Shown here: positions 42,691 through 50,136 of the stretch, one piece after another
How the letters are laid out: each line of letters starts with the position of its first letter
Numbering within the stretch: the first letter of the stretch is position 1
Origin: Rhizorhapis sp. SPR117
GTDB taxonomy: Bacteria; Pseudomonadota; Alphaproteobacteria; Sphingomonadales; Sphingomonadaceae
Length of the DNA: 50,136 nt
Direction of reading: 5' to 3'
Assembly (NCBI RefSeq): GCF_021742065.1
Contig: NZ_JAKKIE010000030.1
Span: forward strand, 1-50,136
The notes under the pieces: model-generated
The model's database searches: none
What the model was told of the DNA's origin: nothing
What the model saw: the letters and a program-made list of their open reading frames with translations, nothing else
Translations under genes and position numbers: made by a program

Positions 42691-43133
42691 CCCACCAGGA
42701 TCAATCGGGCGACATCGTCATCTACCATAATCCCGAATGCGGAACCTCGCGCAATGCGCTGGCCATGATCCGCAATGCCGGGATCGAACCGCATGTCATT
42801 GAGTACCTCAAGACTCCGCCTTCGCGTGCCTTGCTGGAAAGCCTCATCGCCCGCGCCGGCATCACGCCGCGCGCCCTGCTCCGCGAGAAGGGCACGCCCT
42901 ATGCCGACCTTGAGCTCGACAATCCTGATCTTTCCGACGTCCATTTGATCGACGCGATGATGAAGCATCCGGTCCTCATCAACCGCCCGCTGGTTGTCTC
43001 GCCGCAGGGTGTGAAGCTCTGCCGTCCATCCGAGGAGGTACTCGACCTAATTCCGGCTGGTCAGCGCGGCGTCATCGCCAAGGAAGACGGCGAACAGGTG
43101 ATCGATGCCACCGGCAATCGCGTCACCGGCTGA
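42687..43133 (+). CDS. arsC: Arsenate reductase, glutaredoxin-dependent (ArsC/Spx fold)
   Basis: A 148-residue thioredoxin-fold arsenate reductase using glutathione and glutaredoxin. The catalytic Cys is in [16 protein letters not shown] and the substrate-binding arginines in VLINRPLVV and LCRPSEEV. This is the plasmid R773 type. It is evolutionarily unrelated to the arsC just upstream, so the operon carries both reductase classes. Confidence 0.94.
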   Translation: MTHQDQSGDIVIYHNPECGTSRNALAMIRNAGIEPHVIEYLKTPPSRALLESLIARAGITPRALLREKGTPYADLELDNPDLSDVHLIDAMMKHPVLINRPLVVSPQGVKLCRPSEEVLDLIPAGQRGVIAKEDGEQVIDATGNRVTG

Positions 43134-43146
43134 ACGAGGGATCAAG

Positions 43147-44220
43147 ATGACCGCACAGCCCAAGCGTGAACGCCTGTCGTTCCTCGATCGCTATCTAACC
43201 CTTTGGATTTTTCTCGCCATGGCGCTCGGCGTCGGCCTGGGATCAACCTTCGAAGGATTGCCCAAGGCGATCGACAGCCTGTCCTGGGGGACGACCAACG
43301 TGCCCATCGCTATCGGGTTGATCCTGATGATGTATCCGCCGCTCGCGCGGGTGCGTTATGAGGAACTGCCGCGCGTATTCGAAGACAAGCGGGTGCTGGC
43401 GATCTCGCTGATCCAGAACTGGATCATCGGGCCGGTGCTGATGTTTGCGCTCGCGGTCATCTTCCTTAGCGACAAGCCGGAATACATGACGGGCCTGATC
43501 CTCATCGGGCTGGCCCGCTGCATTGCCATGGTCATCGTCTGGAACCAGCTTGCCAGGGGCGACAACCAGTATGTGGCCGCGCTGGTCGCGTTCAACTCGA
43601 TCTTCCAGATCTTGTTCTTCAGTGTTTATGCGTGGTTCTTCCTTGCTTTCCTGCCGCCGCTGTTCGGGCTTGAGGGAAGCGTCATCCATGTCAGTTTCTG
43701 GACCATCGCCGAGGCGGTGCTGATCTACCTCGGCATACCGTTTTTGGCTGGATTTCTGACGCGCAGATGGCTGGTGAAAGCCAAGGGCAACGAATGGTAT
43801 GAAACCCGTTTCCTGCCCAGAATAAGTCCGATAACGCTCGTCGCACTGCTGTTCACCATCGTCGCCATGTTCAGCCTCAAGGGCAATGAGATCGTGACAC
43901 TGCCGGGCGACATACTGCGTATCGCCATTCCGCTCACCATCTACTTCGTGGTTCAGTTCAGCGTCAGCTTCTTCATGGGCAAGCTGATCGAGAGCGATTA
44001 TCCGCGCACGACGGCAGTGGCGTTCACGGCCGCGGGCAACAATTTCGAACTCGCCATCGCGGTTGCCATCGCCGCCTTCGGGCTTGCCTCGCCGGTGGCC
44101 TTCGCGGCAGTCATTGGCCCGCTGGTCGAAGTGCCGGTGCTGATCCTGCTGGTAAACGTCGCCTTCTGGTTCGGGCGGCGCTGGTTTCCCGGCAGCGTTC
44201 CGGCTGAGGTCCGGGCATGA
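43147..44220 (+). CDS. acr3: Arsenite efflux permease ACR3
   Basis: A 357-residue inner-membrane exporter with ten predicted spans that expels As(III) by proton antiport. The family's essential Cys lies in [18 protein letters not shown], and [19 protein letters not shown] holds the conserved Glu. It is an Acr3-type carrier, not ArsB. ATG 43147 is chosen over an upstream in-frame start that overlaps arsC. The stop overlaps arsH. Confidence 0.95.
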   Translation: MTAQPKRERLSFLDRYLTLWIFLAMALGVGLGSTFEGLPKAIDSLSWGTTNVPIAIGLILMMYPPLARVRYEELPRVFEDKRVLAISLIQNWIIGPVLMFALAVIFLSDKPEYMTGLILIGLARCIAMVIVWNQLARGDNQYVAALVAFNSIFQILFFSVYAWFFLAFLPPLFGLEGSVIHVSFWTIAEAVLIYLGIPFLAGFLTRRWLVKAKGNEWYETRFLPRISPITLVALLFTIVAMFSLKGNEIVTLPGDILRIAIPLTIYFVVQFSVSFFMGKLIESDYPRTTAVAFTAAGNNFELAIAVAIAAFGLASPVAFAAVIGPLVEVPVLILLVNVAFWFGRRWFPGSVPAEVRA

Positions 44221-44999
44221 ACGACACGGGTCTGGCCAGGTTGCGGACGCTTGCCGATCCCGACCATCTTCCGGCGCTCAAGCCTGAATATGCTCATCGT
44301 CGTCCGACGCTGGGTCTGGGCGAACTCGATCCGCCGCCGCGCATCCTGCTGCTCTATGGCTCCTTGCGCGAACGATCCTATTCGCGGTTCGTGGTTGAAG
44401 AGGCCGCGCGCCTGCTCCAGTTCTTCGGCTGCGAGACGCGGATCTTCGATCCCTCCGATCTGCCCATGCCCGATCAGGTCCAGGACGACGATCATCCGGC
44501 GGTTCACGAACTGCGCGAGCATTCGCTCTGGTCCGAAGGACAGATCTGGTGCAGCCCGGAACGGCACGGCCAGATCACCGGGATCATGAAATCTCAGATC
44601 GATCACCTGCCGCTGGCATTGAAGGGCAGGCGCCCGACGCAAGGTCGCACCCTTGCCGTCATGCAGGTTTCCGCAGGTTCACAATCGTTCAACAGCGTGA
44701 ACAGCTTGCGCGTCCTCGGCCGCTGGATGCGGATGTTCACCATCCCCAACCAGTCGAGCGTGGCCAAAGCCTATACCGAATTCGACGAGGCCGGACGGAT
44801 GAAGCCGTCGAGCTATTATGACCGGATCGTCGACGTGGTAGAGGAGTTGGTGCGTTTCACTGTCCTGCTCCGCCCGCATGTCGATCAACTGGTCGATCGC
44901 TATTCGGAGCGGGTCGAAGCGGATCGGCCGGTCATTGCTCCCGCGGAAATCCTTGCCTCGATCGATGGCGCACTGGTTCCACCACAGGAGAAAGCGTAA
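44217..44999 (+). CDS. arsH: ArsH organoarsenical oxidase (NADPH-FMN reductase family)
   Basis: A 260-residue flavoprotein with the FMN loop [10 protein letters not shown] and the ArsH-specific [20 protein letters not shown]. ArsH oxidises trivalent methylated and aromatic arsenicals to less toxic pentavalent forms. ATG 44217 overlaps the acr3 stop. It ends the first ars operon; the second arsR has its own promoter. Confidence 0.94.
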   Translation: MNDTGLARLRTLADPDHLPALKPEYAHRRPTLGLGELDPPPRILLLYGSLRERSYSRFVVEEAARLLQFFGCETRIFDPSDLPMPDQVQDDDHPAVHELREHSLWSEGQIWCSPERHGQITGIMKSQIDHLPLALKGRRPTQGRTLAVMQVSAGSQSFNSVNSLRVLGRWMRMFTIPNQSSVAKAYTEFDEAGRMKPSSYYDRIVDVVEELVRFTVLLRPHVDQLVDRYSERVEADRPVIAPAEILASIDGALVPPQEKA

Positions 45000-45013
45000 C
45001 AGGCACAACGCTT

Positions 45014-45082
45014 ATTTCGATAAAACTCGAAATTAACGTTGACGTGTGAAGGTGGACGCCATGTTTCGATTTTACTCGAAAT
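45014..45082. promoter_or_regulatory. Twin palindromic ArsR operators
   Basis: ATTTCGA-TAAAAC-TCGAAAT (45014-45033) and TTTCGA-TTTTAC-TCGAAA (45064-45081): two nearly identical inverted repeats 50 bases apart, the second ending just before the second arsR ribosome site. They are the likely binding sites of that repressor. Two sites suggest cooperative or loop repression. Confidence 0.75.
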
Positions 45083-45095
45083 GAGGAGAAGTCCG

Positions 45096-45449
45096 TTGCA
45101 ACCCGGTGAGGCAATCCTGGCTCTCGGAGCACTCGCCCAGGAACATCGCCTGGCGCTGTTCAAGCTTCTGGTGCGCGCGGGCGCTGAGGGTCTTCCAGCC
45201 GGCGCTATCGCCGCCGAACTGGACATACCCAACTCGTCGCTCTCGTTTCATCTGGCTCAGCTCAACCGGGCTGGACTGATAAACCAGACGCGCAACGGCC
45301 GCTCTCTCGTCTACTCTGCCAACTACGCGGGGATGAACGCTCTCATGGGCTATCTCATGGAGAACTGCTGTGCCGGCAGCACGTCGTGCGGTACCGAGGC
45401 TTCGTGCGCAGCCCCAGCGACATCCTCATCGGAAAGGAAGTCCGCATGA
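45096..45449 (+). CDS. arsR: ArsR-family repressor (second copy)
   Basis: A 117-residue winged-helix repressor (LAQEHRLALFKLLVRAG; GAIAAELDIPNSSLSFHLAQ). Metal ligands are probably at the C-terminus, rich in Cys (ENCCAGSTSCGTEASC). I prefer the TTG start at 45096 because AGGAG (45084-45088) lies seven bases upstream; ATG 45081 would sit inside the operator and without a ribosome site. It resembles the first arsR in subtype. Its stop overlaps the arsI start. Confidence 0.9.
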   Translation: MQPGEAILALGALAQEHRLALFKLLVRAGAEGLPAGAIAAELDIPNSSLSFHLAQLNRAGLINQTRNGRSLVYSANYAGMNALMGYLMENCCAGSTSCGTEASCAAPATSSSERKSA

Positions 45450-45916
45450 AACGCCTGCATGTGCACGTCGGGGTTGCAGATCTCGACCAATCGATCCGTT
45501 TCTATTCCACGCTGTTCGCCAGCGAGCCGACGGTGGTGAAGCCCGACTACGCGAAATGGATGCTCGATGATCCGCGCGTCAACTTTGCGATCTCGGCCAA
45601 CAGCCATGCGGCCAAAGGCATCGAGCATCTCGGCATCCAGGTCGAAAGCCAGGATGAACTGGCGGAAGTCTACAGCCGCCTGAGCGCCGCCGATCGACCG
45701 GTTCTGGAGGAAGGTGCGACGACCTGTTGCTATGCCAAGTCTGAAAAAAGCTGGATCGCCGATCCCCAGGGTGTGGTGTGGGAAGCATTCTACACCAGCG
45801 GCGATGCGACGGACTATGGGAACAGCCCGAAGCTGAGCGCACTTTCCGGAAACGCCGCTGACGACGCCTGCTGCGGACAGGCGATGCCGACAGCGAAGTT
45901 AGGCTGCTGCGGCTGA
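45446..45916 (+). CDS. arsI: ArsI/CadI-family metalloenzyme (C-As lyase-like)
   Basis: A 156-residue VOC-fold dioxygenase of the ArsI/CadI family. ArsI cleaves the C-As bond of trivalent methyl- and aryl-arsenicals. The vicinal cysteines for substrate binding are in ATTCCYAKSEKSWIADPQG; likely Fe(II) ligands are the His near the start (LHVHVGV), His in EHLGIQV and the Glu in VVWEAF. Extra Cys pairs close the protein (CCGQAM, GCCG). It is coupled to arsR (ATGA overlap). Confidence 0.9.
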   Translation: MKRLHVHVGVADLDQSIRFYSTLFASEPTVVKPDYAKWMLDDPRVNFAISANSHAAKGIEHLGIQVESQDELAEVYSRLSAADRPVLEEGATTCCYAKSEKSWIADPQGVVWEAFYTSGDATDYGNSPKLSALSGNAADDACCGQAMPTAKLGCCG

Positions 45917-46087
45917 CACAGGCATCGTTTCGCCAACGCGCCGGACGGTCCGGTCGCCGGCTCCGCCTAGGTCGAGAGCGCTGGTGTGCGCTCGTCCTCG
46001 CGCTCGAAGGCCGAGCCGTCCAGGTGAGAGGGGAGTGGGAAGGGGTGATCGAGCAAAAGCTCTGCTCAAGCCCATTTGGATATCCCC

Positions 46088-47065
46088 ATGCGCGATCTCA
46101 CCGCAGTCCCGGCCGAGGCCGGCCCCGTTCCCGCACGTGCGCTCGATTATATCCGTGTCGATGCGCCACAACCCGTCGTCCTGGCCTATGGCATCGGTGT
46201 CGACAGCACCGCGCTCCTTCTCGAACTCGAAAGCCGGGGCACGCCGCCCGACCTCGTGATCACGGGCGATCCTGGCGTCGAGAAACCTGAGACCTACGCC
46301 TACCAAAAGATGATCGCCGCCTGGATGGCGGCACGGGGCATCCCCTATGTGACGGTGCGCTACACACCGCGCCGCTTCAAGCACTGGCCGCCCTATTTCG
46401 ATCTGCTCTCCAACGTTTTGACGAACGCCACATTGCCGAGCATTTCTCTGGGGCGCCATTCGTGCTCGCTCAAATGGAAGGTCGCTCCGCAGGACGCCTT
46501 TCTCAAGCAGTGGGAGCCCGCCAAGGACGCCTGGGCGCGAGGTCAGAAGGTCGTCCGGCTCATCGGCTACGACGCATCGCCGGCCGACACGCGGCGATAC
46601 GCGCACGCTTCGACCATCGAAAGCGACCTTTTCGAATGCCGTTATCCCCTGCGTGAATGGGGCTGGGACCGCGCCGCCTGTATTGCCCGGATCGAAGCGG
46701 CTGGTCTTCCAGTGCCGCCAAAATCGAGCTGCTTCATCTGCGGCGCGATGAAGCCGGATGAGGTTCGCGCCCTTCCTGCCTGGTGTCTGCGATTGATCGT
46801 GCTGGTCGAGGCGAGGGCTGCCCCGCGCCTTAGGACCGTCGAAGGCCTGTGGCGCCGCTCGACGCGCACGCGGTCGGGCCGGATGACCGATTTCATTCGC
46901 GCCGAGGAGCTCCTGCCCGCTGCCGATATCGACGCGATCATCCGTGACGCGCCTGCCGATCTCATCCGGTTCCAGGATGTGGCGGCCCATGTCCCACTCC
47001 CCGACCGCCCGGCGATGGCCGAGTGGCTCGAGCAGTTCAACGCCTGCCTGAAGGAGGCAGCATGA
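46088..47065 (+). CDS. PP-loop ATPase, PAPS-reductase-like
   Basis: A 325-residue protein of the adenine nucleotide alpha-hydrolase fold. The PP-loop reads LAYGIGVDSTALLLELE (usual S-G-G-x-D-S becomes Y-G-I-G-V-D-S), and a CxxC, SSCFICGAMK, lies near residue 215. It is not a standard CysH, which has other Cys motifs. Related PP-loop proteins activate sulfate or modify nucleic acids (as in DNA phosphorothioation), so sulfur or nucleic-acid chemistry is possible. TTG 46076 is an alternative start. Its stop overlaps the next gene. A relic of its central part lies at 40185-40291. Confidence 0.75.
   Translation: MRDLTAVPAEAGPVPARALDYIRVDAPQPVVLAYGIGVDSTALLLELESRGTPPDLVITGDPGVEKPETYAYQKMIAAWMAARGIPYVTVRYTPRRFKHWPPYFDLLSNVLTNATLPSISLGRHSCSLKWKVAPQDAFLKQWEPAKDAWARGQKVVRLIGYDASPADTRRYAHASTIESDLFECRYPLREWGWDRAACIARIEAAGLPVPPKSSCFICGAMKPDEVRALPAWCLRLIVLVEARAAPRLRTVEGLWRRSTRTRSGRMTDFIRAEELLPAADIDAIIRDAPADLIRFQDVAAHVPLPDRPAMAEWLEQFNACLKEAA
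46337..46444 (+). repeat. Source-like copy of the segment duplicated at 40185-40291
   Basis: This internal part of the PP-loop gene matches the relic 6.15 kb upstream, in the same orientation, at about 90% identity by eye. The intact frame here shows that this copy is the functional one. Confidence 0.85.
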
Positions 47066-47415
47066 CCATCCCTGTTACAGAACAGATCGCCCGCTTGAAC
47101 GATCGTTGCCGCCAGGGCTTCGATCCAGCCGCGCGCCTCATCGTAACCCGCACATGCCTCTCACGTCTCGCAGGCGAAGGAGACGCGGTTCGTGAAATCG
47201 TTGCCCAGGCCGAACTCCTCGCCGCCGTCCGCCGGTATGATTTCGCCCCAGACGACGGCCCCGAGCGAGACTTCGGCGCCTTCGATCTTCGGGGCGAGCG
47301 CATCCTCTTCAAGATCGACTATTACGATCCCGCCCTCGAATTCGGATCGGACGATCCAGCGGACGCGTCGCTCACGCGGCGCGTGCTCACGATCATGCTC
47401 GCCGAGGATTATTGA
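47062..47415 (+). CDS. DUF3768 family protein
   Basis: A 117-residue soluble protein with family features: IARLNDRCRQGF, then YDFAPDDGPERDFGAFDLRG, and FKIDYYDPALEFGSDDPAD. DUF3768 proteins are common on alphaproteobacterial plasmids and islands and have no known function. The start overlaps the PP-loop stop (ATGA). The GHKL ATPase follows 89 bases later. Confidence 0.85.
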   Translation: MTIPVTEQIARLNDRCRQGFDPAARLIVTRTCLSRLAGEGDAVREIVAQAELLAAVRRYDFAPDDGPERDFGAFDLRGERILFKIDYYDPALEFGSDDPADASLTRRVLTIMLAEDY

Positions 47416-47504
47416 GCGCGAGGCGACCCCTAAGCGCCCCGTCGGTCCGGGAAAAGTGGAGGAGGGCTGCAGGTGGAGAATTTCCACTTGTCGAGGAGCC
47501 CCAG

Positions 47505-49157
47505 ATGTCCCTTCCCACCGTCATCCACAGCCGGGTTGATCCCGCCGCCGTCACCAAGGTCACGCGCCTTTTCAATAATACGCTCGGTGACATTCTCTCC
47601 GAGCTCATCCAGAACGCGCGCCGGGCAGGTGCGAGCGCTGTCGACCTCAAAGTCATCGAAGCCGATGAGGCTGCGTTTCTCGCTATTGTCGACGATGGCG
47701 CCGGGATTGAAGATCCATCGGTCATTCTCGCCCTCGGCCGGTCCGGTTGGGGTGACGATATCGCGCGGCGAGAGGACCCCGCCGGCATGGGCGTGTTCAG
47801 CCTCGCTGGTCGCGACGTCGAGGTCCGTTCCTGCCCACGCTCGACCGGCGATGGTTGGTCGATCCGCATCGCCTCTGGCGACTGGGAGTCCGGCGCGCCC
47901 ATCGCCGTTGCGCCCTGTACGCATCCTTTCGGAACCGAGATCCGCGTACCGATCGACGAGCAATGGCCCAAATCGCTCGAAACCGTCGCACAACGCGCCG
48001 CGCGTTATTGTCCGCTTCCGGTTCAGCTCAACGGCCAGGATCTGCCCCGCGAGGACTGGTTGAAGGGAGCAGAGACGATCGTCGAGCAGGACGGCGTCCG
48101 CATCGGCATCTATCGCAATTATCTTCACCGGCATTTCAGCCCGAGCATCAACTTCCATGGCGTGACCGTCGCCTCGCTCCTCCCGACGGTGGCGGAGAAG
48201 GATCGCCACTGGGCCGCCAAGATCGACATTATCGATGCGCCCGAGTTGCAGCTCGTGCTTCCGGCCCGCAAGGAGATGGTCGAGAACAGCGCGCTGCAGT
48301 ATCTGCGCGCTGCGGTCCGCCTCTCCATCTACCGGCATATCCAGGCGCTCGGCAGCCACCGTCTTTCTTTCGCGGACTGGCAAGAATCGATCGATCTCGG
48401 TGTCCTCCTCCCTGAGGCGCGTAGCGAGCTTCAGTCATGGGCGCCGGCGATGGCCGACTACAATAGCGGGTCCAGCCGCCAGAACCTGACCTCGACGAAC
48501 GATCTCATTTTGGTCGACGATTTCGGACCTCCCATTGAACAGTGCGCCCATTTCGCGCTCGCAAGGGATGGTCGTTTTGACGGGCGACTGGCGGAGCCTG
48601 ACGATGCGATGCGAGGTTACAGCTGGTATGACGCATTGCCTCGAATCTCGGGCCTGCGCTTCGAAATCGAGCAGAATGGAGAGACGTTCACCTATGACAG
48701 CGGGGAACTCCCCGGTCTGACAAATGGTGTGGCCGACCGTCTTGACCTCGTCCTGCAATTGTCAGGGAAGACCGGCGAAACGATCGTGATCCCGGCGCCG
48801 GTCGTGATCGAATATGACGATGCGCATTTCTGGAATTTCGAGGAAGCCAATGTCGTGTTCGCCTCCCCCGAGGCCGTGAACCCCGCCGAACTTGTCGACC
48901 TCCTCGACAATGCCTGTTTCTCCTCGAGCGATGACCGCGAGGCCGACAGCTGGGATACCCAACACGATCGCTTCCTGCTCGATGCGCAGGAAATGGCGAC
49001 CCGTCTCCTGCTGGGCGATGAAGCAGCACTTCTCGAGCGCCTGCGCGCCATACTCGCATACAGAACCCAATGGTTCGTTCCCGAAGGCGCGCAATTCGTG
49101 GCCGTAATCGGCCGCGAGACCATGGACGTCCGTATGGAGCAGGTCCCGGCCGCCTGA
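47505..49157 (+). CDS. GHKL-type ATPase (Hsp90/MORC-like ATP-binding protein)
   Basis: A 550-residue protein whose first 150 residues form a GHKL ATPase: N-box LSELIQNARRAGAS, G1 FLAIVDDGAGIEDPS, G2 region DPAGMGVFSLAG. It lacks kinase or topoisomerase domains; the rest is unassigned, with a charged acidic C-terminus. GHKL ATPases act as ATP-driven clamps in chaperones, DNA repair and MORC-type defence proteins. ATG 47505 has GAGGAG six bases upstream. It probably forms an operon with the PP-loop and DUF3768 genes. Confidence 0.8.
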   Translation: MSLPTVIHSRVDPAAVTKVTRLFNNTLGDILSELIQNARRAGASAVDLKVIEADEAAFLAIVDDGAGIEDPSVILALGRSGWGDDIARREDPAGMGVFSLAGRDVEVRSCPRSTGDGWSIRIASGDWESGAPIAVAPCTHPFGTEIRVPIDEQWPKSLETVAQRAARYCPLPVQLNGQDLPREDWLKGAETIVEQDGVRIGIYRNYLHRHFSPSINFHGVTVASLLPTVAEKDRHWAAKIDIIDAPELQLVLPARKEMVENSALQYLRAAVRLSIYRHIQALGSHRLSFADWQESIDLGVLLPEARSELQSWAPAMADYNSGSSRQNLTSTNDLILVDDFGPPIEQCAHFALARDGRFDGRLAEPDDAMRGYSWYDALPRISGLRFEIEQNGETFTYDSGELPGLTNGVADRLDLVLQLSGKTGETIVIPAPVVIEYDDAHFWNFEEANVVFASPEAVNPAELVDLLDNACFSSSDDREADSWDTQHDRFLLDAQEMATRLLLGDEAALLERLRAILAYRTQWFVPEGAQFVAVIGRETMDVRMEQVPAA

Positions 49158-49170
49158 CCGCTGACAATGC

Positions 49171-49190
49171 GCTGGCAGCGTCCCGCCAGC
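49171..49190 (+). terminator. Hairpin after the GHKL ATPase gene
   Basis: GCTGGC (49171-49176), an eight-base loop and GCCAGC (49185-49190), 14 bases after the stop. No U-tract follows, so if it terminates transcription it is weak or factor-dependent. Confidence 0.35.
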
Positions 49191-49194
49191 ATAG

Positions 49195-49479
49195 GCGACG
49201 GAGACAGGCACACTTCGCTTCAGTGCGTTGCGCCGCAAAGTGAACGGCGTGAGTGAGCGCATGCTCGCGCAGACGCTGCAACAGCTCGAAGGGGATGGCC
49301 TGGTGATCCGGCGTAGCTATCCCGTGGTGCCACCGCATGTGGAATATACGCTGACGCCGTTTGGGCAGGAAGCCGCATCTCATGTCGAGGTGCTCACAGA
49401 CTGGATCGAGGATCGGTTGCCCGCGCTGGTTGAGAGGCGTGGGGTCCAGCACGGTCAGGAAGTCCCGGGTTCCGAGTAG
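49195..49479 (+). pseudogene. 5'-truncated HxlR-family regulator
   Basis: The frame opens after a TAG at 49192-49194 and reads TGTLRFSALRRKVNGVSERM, then LAQTLQQLEGDGLVIRRSYP and VVPPHVEYTLTPFGQEAASH, the winged-helix core and tail of HxlR repressors. The first 30-40 residues, with the effector cysteine and start codon, are missing. A TTG at 49228 could start an N-terminally cut product. It is probably non-functional. Confidence 0.7.
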
Positions 49480-49586
49480 GGAGCGTACCGTCACAGCTCG
49501 GCCCAGGCCTCTCGGGCGCGCACCACGGCCCGTCGCGGAAGGCTCCATCTACTGATCACCAGAGCTGGAATCCCACCATTGATCAT

Positions 49587-49712
49587 TTGCGCGCCGCGCG
49601 TAACCTCCTGACAGAATTGGAGGCGTCGCGTGCCGTCACCGCGGTTCGGCGGGCGCTGGCCAGCGCCGAAGGGGCCGGCCGGCATCTCGAACATCGCATT
49701 TGCAAGAGCTGA
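49587..49712 (+). CDS. Possible small helical protein without a clear start
   Basis: A coding-like frame (RAARNLLTELEASRAVTAVR, then RALASAEGAGRHLEHRICKS) ends at TGA 49710-49712, two bases before the next gene. It stays open upstream of the TTG chosen here, and no ribosome site is seen. It may be the 3' part of a truncated gene. Confidence 0.35.
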   Translation: MRAARNLLTELEASRAVTAVRRALASAEGAGRHLEHRICKS

Positions 49713-49714
49713 TC

Positions 49715-50044
49715 ATGAGCCGATACGAACTCACGCCCAGGAACGATCAGCCGGACGTCATCAAGGCCGTCGTCGGTTGGGATCGGCCGTTGCAAACCTA
49801 CTTCGCGCAGGTGTTCACCCGCACCGAGGCCGAGCCGGAGGAGGGCGAAGCAACGATTTGGCACGGAACGGAACCAGGCGAACTACTGACGCCCGAGGCC
49901 GCGCTTGCGGTCGTGGCACCCTATGCCGAGGTGCCTGAGACCCTCGCTGCGAGGTTGTACGATGATATGCGCGGGACGATCGGCGTCAGGGACGGGACTC
50001 ATCAGGCCGAGGCCAAGCGTTTGCTGTTCGGCTCGATCCACTAA
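49715..50044 (+). CDS. Conserved hypothetical protein, 109 aa
   Basis: A small acidic protein: MSRYELTPRNDQPDVIKAVV, then GWDRPLQTYFAQVFTRTEAE and LTPEAALAVVAPYAEVPETL. It resembles uncharacterised proteins common on sphingomonad plasmids and islands. ATG 49715 has AAGAG upstream and is only two bases from the preceding frame's stop. No function can be given. Confidence 0.65.
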   Translation: MSRYELTPRNDQPDVIKAVVGWDRPLQTYFAQVFTRTEAEPEEGEATIWHGTEPGELLTPEAALAVVAPYAEVPETLAARLYDDMRGTIGVRDGTHQAEAKRLLFGSIH

Positions 50045-50105
50045 TCGGGCGAAGGCTCCCCCGAGGCCGCGAATGCGGGTCTCGGAAGGGGCGCTTACGC
50101 GCCTG

Positions 50106-50123
50106 CTCGGCCGAACGGCCGAG
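50106..50123. repeat. Perfect palindrome before a purine-rich tract
   Basis: CTCGGCCG (50106-50113), AA, CGGCCGAG (50116-50123) followed by a GA-rich tract to the window end. A looser counterpart, CTCGAAGGCCGAG plus a GA-rich tract, precedes the PP-loop gene at about 46003-46045. They may be shared leaders of genes in this island. Confidence 0.4.
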
Positions 50124-50136
50124 GAGAGGAGGGGGA

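Noticed and set aside
45899..46990. 363-codon minus-strand frame opposite the PP-loop gene
   Set aside because: No family similarity; the plus-strand product has a PP-loop and CxxC.

Overview
The window reads as a chromosome or large-replicon segment of an alphaproteobacterium, most likely a sphingomonad (Sphingomonadaceae). This is inferred from high GC content and from families I associate with that group: the paired small heat-shock proteins beside an NDUFS4-like gene, DUF3008, DUF2946 next to a metal TonB receptor, DUF3768, ArsO and ArsI. No rRNA, tRNA or CRISPR array was seen. Much of the window is accessory DNA: gene order is broken by truncated genes, at least one duplicated gene fragment and several single-base frame breaks.

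Region 1 (1-3454) is a stress cassette. It holds two Hsp20 genes, the first behind a leader ending in a ROSE-like hairpin, then an NDUFS4-like protein and small conserved genes. Three of the small genes are each broken by one apparent extra base. Region 2 (3491-4186) is a Phd/VapC-type toxin-antitoxin pair with a perfect palindromic operator. Region 3 (4383-8855) has a TetR regulator divergent from a homocysteine S-methyltransferase and a SAM methyltransferase, then a hypothetical gene and an AI-2E-family permease.

Region 4 (9123-22432) looks like one metal-homeostasis regulon. Direct repeats of CGTCAG spaced by 5 bases (or close variants) precede five transcription units: a ferric-reductase-like flavocytochrome; DUF2946, a copper-type TonB receptor and a TonB protein; a VIT1/CCC1-family transporter; an OmpR-type two-component system; and a heavy-metal RND efflux operon (adaptor, pump, DUF3240, outer-membrane channel). 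The regulator presumably binds the repeats, controlling itself together with uptake, reduction, sequestration and efflux.

Region 5 (22440-30575) is a minus-strand drug-efflux operon of the YbhGFSR type (TetR, HlyD adaptor, double ABC ATPase, two ABC-2 permeases, NodT-type channel), with a perfect palindrome upstream of the TetR gene and a lone methyltransferase downstream. Region 6 (30831-39852) is mostly housekeeping: a spermidine-synthase-like protein, zapE with a small partner, a DUF983 protein, pckA, a malic enzyme cut off inside its phosphotransacetylase-like domain, and a thiolase. It also has a truncated XRE regulator coupled to a DUF1275 membrane protein.

Region 7 (40185-45916) is an arsenic island: arsO, an arsR remnant, arsR, two unrelated arsenate reductases, acr3, arsH, a second arsR with twin operators, and arsI. 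It covers inorganic arsenate and arsenite and probably methylated arsenicals. Region 8 (46088-50044) is an accessory operon of a PP-loop/PAPS-reductase-like protein, a DUF3768 protein and a GHKL ATPase, followed by regulator remnants and conserved hypothetical genes. A 107-base relic of the PP-loop gene lies 6 kb away and encodes the tail of arsO on its opposite strand.
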